31,601 bases of DNA from an uncultured Prevotella sp. (GTDB taxonomy: Bacteria > Bacteroidota > Bacteroidia > Bacteroidales > Bacteroidaceae): positions 1 through 31,601 of the forward strand of contig CALNBT010000015.1 in assembly GCA_937874345.1 (NCBI GenBank), read 5' to 3'. This document shows positions 29,251 to 31,601 of this stretch, piece after piece (the stretch's first letter is position 1; each line of letters begins with the position of its first letter). The translations under genes and the position numbers were made by a program. The notes below the pieces were generated by a model. That model was not told the DNA's origin. It worked only from the letters and a program-made list of their open reading frames with translations, and did no database searches.

Positions 29251-31245
29251 TCAGAACTTATATTCAACAAAAGCCTCCATCGCTTCGTAACATGCCAAGC
29301 CTAATTTGTCGTAAATCTCGGCCGTTCCTCTGTTTCTATCTTCAGAACGTTGCCAGAAAAGACGTTCGTCATTGCCCAAGAAAGGAGCACTTTCCATTTG
29401 ACTTTGATGCTTCAAGATACTGTTTCTCTTCGCGCGAAGTTCTTCAGGACTCATTGGAACACACATTTCAATGTTTTCTATTTCCCATTCTGCCCATGCT
29501 CCACGATACATCCAAACTCTACAATCCTGTAACCATTGAGCACCATCTTCTTTCTCCAAATCGATAGCAGCTAACACTGCATCCGTACATTTGCGATGTG
29601 TTCCATGTGGATCGGCCAAATCGCCGGCTACAAAGATCTGATGAGGATGAACTTCTATCAAGAGATTGCGGACGATTTCGACATCTCTTTCACTCATCGG
29701 TAACTTTTCGATTCTGCCCGACTCGTAGAATGGCAAATCCAAGAAATGAACGTGATCCAACGGAACATTATTATATGTATTTGCCGTACGTGCTTCGCCT
29801 CTACGAATCAATCCCTTAATCGTTAGGATATCCAAGGAATCCGTTTCTCCTTCTGCCTTGTTCTTCAAAAACTCTTTAATTTCCTTATACTTCTTTTTAA
29901 TGACTTCGTCTTTCTCCGAGCCAAAGACTTGATTAAATCCATTGATGAAATGCATGAATCGGGTAACCTCTTCGTCACCTACAGCAATGTTCCCACTCGT
30001 TTCATAAGCAACATGAACGTCATGTCCTTGTTGAACCAGACGCCTCAAGGTGCCACCCATAGAAATCACATCATCATCCGGATGCGGTGAAAATATAAGA
30101 ACACGTTTAGGATAAGGTTTCGCCCTCTCGGGTCTGTAGGTATCATCTGCATCCGGTTTTCCACCAGGCCAACCGGTAATGGTATGTTGTAAGTCGTTGA
30201 AAATTTTGATATTGGCATTATATGCTGAACCATATAGAGCCAACAAATCGCTCAAACCATTTTCATTGTAGTCCTTGTTAGTCAATTTCAAAATTGGCTT
30301 TTTAGTGAGCTGGCATAACCATATTAAAGCAGAACGCGTGAGTTTGTCGTTCCATTGGCATGATTTAACGAGCCATGGATGAACGATTCTGGTCAGTTTG
30401 CTGGCAGCAGAAAGGTCAATTACCACATGTGCATGATTGTGTGATTGCAAGAAAGACGCAGGTATTGCATCTGTCATCTGGCCTTCAATCGTCTTTTGGA
30501 TAATATCAGCTTTCTCATCTCCCCATGCCACTAGGAAAACTTTTCTTGCTTTCATTATCGTAGCAACACCCATTGTGATTGAACATGGTGGAACGGGTTC
30601 ACTGGTTCCAAAACTCATTGTCATTTCCTGGCGCGACACTTGATCAACAAGAATAAGACGCGACGTCGATGTGATTGTCGAACCAGGTTCGTTAGTAGCG
30701 ATATTTCCAATTCGACCAATGCCCAAAAGCATGATGTCTATCCCTCCAAACGATTCCATTCTTTCTTCAAAGAGGCGACAATGACTTTGAACTTTGTCTT
30801 GTGTAATACTGCCATCCAATGTAAAGACATTCTTGAAATCTACATCCACATGATTGAGGAAACGTTCTTTTAATTGATTAATGGTACTATTGGATGTATT
30901 TGCTGTAATCGGAAAATATTCGTAAGCATTGAAAATGATGACATTATGGAAACTCAATGTGTTTTCTTTATATCGTCTAATCAGCTCTTGATAAACGGGA
31001 GTCAACGACAAACCTGTTCCTAATCCAAGTACGCAAAACTTACCTTCCCGTTGCTTTTGCTTGATTACTTGTTCGATACAGTCAGCAAGATATACCGTAC
31101 CTTCTTCTGGTTTAGGAAAAATATCGGTTTGAATTTTCTCAAAACGTGTCAACTCAGACCGGTCGATAGCGGTCGCAGGATGATATATTTCTTCAGGAAC
31201 ATTGTTTAAAACAATTTCACTACTAAGATTTAATTTCATAAGCAT
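29251..31245 (-). CDS. NagB-like domain fused to a PIG-L/LmbE deacetylase domain
   Basis: Residues about 35-290 of this 664-residue protein resemble glucosamine-6-phosphate deaminase (CVLGLGTGLSLTPVYQEL near 75, LLGIGRIGNIATNEPGST near 173-190, SITMGVATIMKARKVFLVAW). In E. coli NagB the catalytic residues are D72, D141, H143 and E148. Here FNMDEY has become FNAYEY and NDGHIAFNEP has become RIGNIATNEP, so D72, D141 and H143 are Tyr, Ile and Asn, and only the Glu remains. The C-terminal half (from about 375) is a PIG-L/LmbE deacetylase with the zinc motif FSPHPDDDVISMGG near 387 and DPHGTHR near 548. It follows nagB by 53 bp, probably in one operon. Databases often name this fusion a deaminase; the deacetylase role looks safer. 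MKLNLS at 31239 is an alternative start. Confidence 0.87.
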   Translation of the reverse strand: MLMKLNLSSEIVLNNVPEEIYHPATAIDRSELTRFEKIQTDIFPKPEEGTVYLADCIEQVIKQKQREGKFCVLGLGTGLSLTPVYQELIRRYKENTLSFHNVIIFNAYEYFPITANTSNSTINQLKERFLNHVDVDFKNVFTLDGSITQDKVQSHCRLFEERMESFGGIDIMLLGIGRIGNIATNEPGSTITSTSRLILVDQVSRQEMTMSFGTSEPVPPCSITMGVATIMKARKVFLVAWGDEKADIIQKTIEGQMTDAIPASFLQSHNHAHVVIDLSAASKLTRIVHPWLVKSCQWNDKLTRSALIWLCQLTKKPILKLTNKDYNENGLSDLLALYGSAYNANIKIFNDLQHTITGWPGGKPDADDTYRPERAKPYPKRVLIFSPHPDDDVISMGGTLRRLVQQGHDVHVAYETSGNIAVGDEEVTRFMHFINGFNQVFGSEKDEVIKKKYKEIKEFLKNKAEGETDSLDILTIKGLIRRGEARTANTYNNVPLDHVHFLDLPFYESGRIEKLPMSERDVEIVRNLLIEVHPHQIFVAGDLADPHGTHRKCTDAVLAAIDLEKEDGAQWLQDCRVWMYRGAWAEWEIENIEMCVPMSPEELRAKRNSILKHQSQMESAPFLGNDERLFWQRSEDRNRGTAEIYDKLGLACYEAMEAFVEYKF

Positions 31246-31298
31246 TATCTAAAAGGCTTAAGGCAGTGATGACGAACAGCCCAAAGCGTTATTCATAA

Positions 31299-31601
31299 TT
31301 ATATATTATCTTTCTCTATATCTTTGAAATATCTATATGTTCCAACTTTTAATTCATCGGTAGCTGCTTCGTCACAAACAATAATGCCATGCTGATGTAG
31401 TTGTAAGGCGCTGATTGTCCAAAGTTGAGTAACGGGGCCTTCAACGGCTGCTTGAAGCGCTCTGCCCTTATGATGACCATTACATAGAATCAAAACTTCT
31501 TTTGCCTCCATCACGGTTCCTACGCCAACGGTCAATGCATGCTTGGGAACTTTGTTGACGTCATTATCAAAAAACCTGCTATTTGCTATGATTGTATCAC
31601 T
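31299..31601 (-). CDS. nagB: glucosamine-6-phosphate deaminase, C-terminal part (cut by window edge)
   Basis: The frame is open to the right edge of the window and encodes the last 100 residues of a canonical NagB. The segment IANSRFFDNDVNKVPKHALT is followed by VGVGTVMEAKEVLIL, then AVEGPVTQLWTISALQLH, CDEAATDELKVGTYRYFKDI and the end. These match the C-terminal part of E. coli NagB closely, including the allosteric/oligomer region (ANSRFFDND, VGVGT). The enzyme converts glucosamine-6-phosphate to fructose-6-phosphate and ammonia. The start and the active-site residues lie outside the window. The NagB-like/PIG-L gene follows 53 bp downstream. A shorter start at 31535 (a TTG) is not needed. 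Confidence 0.9.
   Translation of the reverse strand, partial: SDTIIANSRFFDNDVNKVPKHALTVGVGTVMEAKEVLILCNGHHKGRALQAAVEGPVTQLWTISALQLHQHGIIVCDEAATDELKVGTYRYFKDIEKDNI

Noticed and set aside
29052..29567. Plus-strand reading frame of 171 codons
   Set aside because: It runs through a strong terminator hairpin and then antisense to the well-supported NagB-like/PIG-L gene. The protein has no recognisable features and no promoter.
31299..31535. Short stand-alone protein starting at MTVGVGT
   Set aside because: The frame continues to the window edge with clear NagB sequence (IANSRFFDNDVNKVPKHAL), so this is the truncated end of nagB and not a small gene.

Overview
The window looks like a chromosomal segment of a Bacteroidales bacterium, most likely Prevotellaceae. 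The evidence is: repeated Bacteroidetes-type promoters (a TAnnTTTG -7 element, in the best cases with a TTTG or TTG element 18-21 nt upstream), a GldB-like lipoprotein, an M6 protease ending in a Prevotella-style C-terminal sorting tail, a NagB/PIG-L fusion, and a thioester-less alpha-2-macroglobulin. The DNA is moderately AT-rich. I saw no tRNA, rRNA, CRISPR array, insertion sequence or prophage. This is mostly core and housekeeping DNA, and no complete novel defence or biosynthetic system is visible.

Layout. Positions 1-96 hold the last codons of hemW, read rightward. A leftward pair follows: a uracil/xanthine permease (uraA) and a small membrane protein. Next are an exported lactonase of the 6-phosphogluconolactonase family (+), an orphan FecCD-type permease (-) and tcdA (+). 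A leftward group then carries a GldB-like lipoprotein, a GT2 glycosyltransferase and mtaB. A strongly terminated gene encodes a tiny Ala/Asp/Ser/Thr-repeat lipoprotein (+). From 16753 down to 9284 runs an apparent operon of a giant alpha-2-macroglobulin, a DUF1573 protein and ispH. Rightward clpB follows after a 594-bp intergenic region. Then come an M6 metalloprotease (-), an OPT oligopeptide transporter (+), a UvrD-like helicase with a DEDDh exonuclease nested inside it (-), an EamA/DMT transporter behind a structured leader (+), a small HExxH membrane protein (+), a 22-bp repeat cluster, and a leftward pair: canonical nagB (cut by the window edge) followed by a NagB-like/PIG-L fusion.

Links between genes. 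TcdA and MtaB modify the same tRNA nucleotide, t6A37, in different ways. The macroglobulin, the M6 protease and the peptide transporter fit an envelope with active proteolysis, but nothing shows that they are co-regulated. NagB and the NagB-like/PIG-L protein suggest amino-sugar catabolism. However, the NagB-like half lacks three of the four classical deaminase active-site residues while its deacetylase half looks intact.

The points most worth a second look are that degenerate NagB domain, a SusC-like TonB-box/plug-start segment embedded in the macroglobulin, the nested helicase-exonuclease, the structured leader before the EamA gene, and the 22-bp tandem repeat with an inverted copy.
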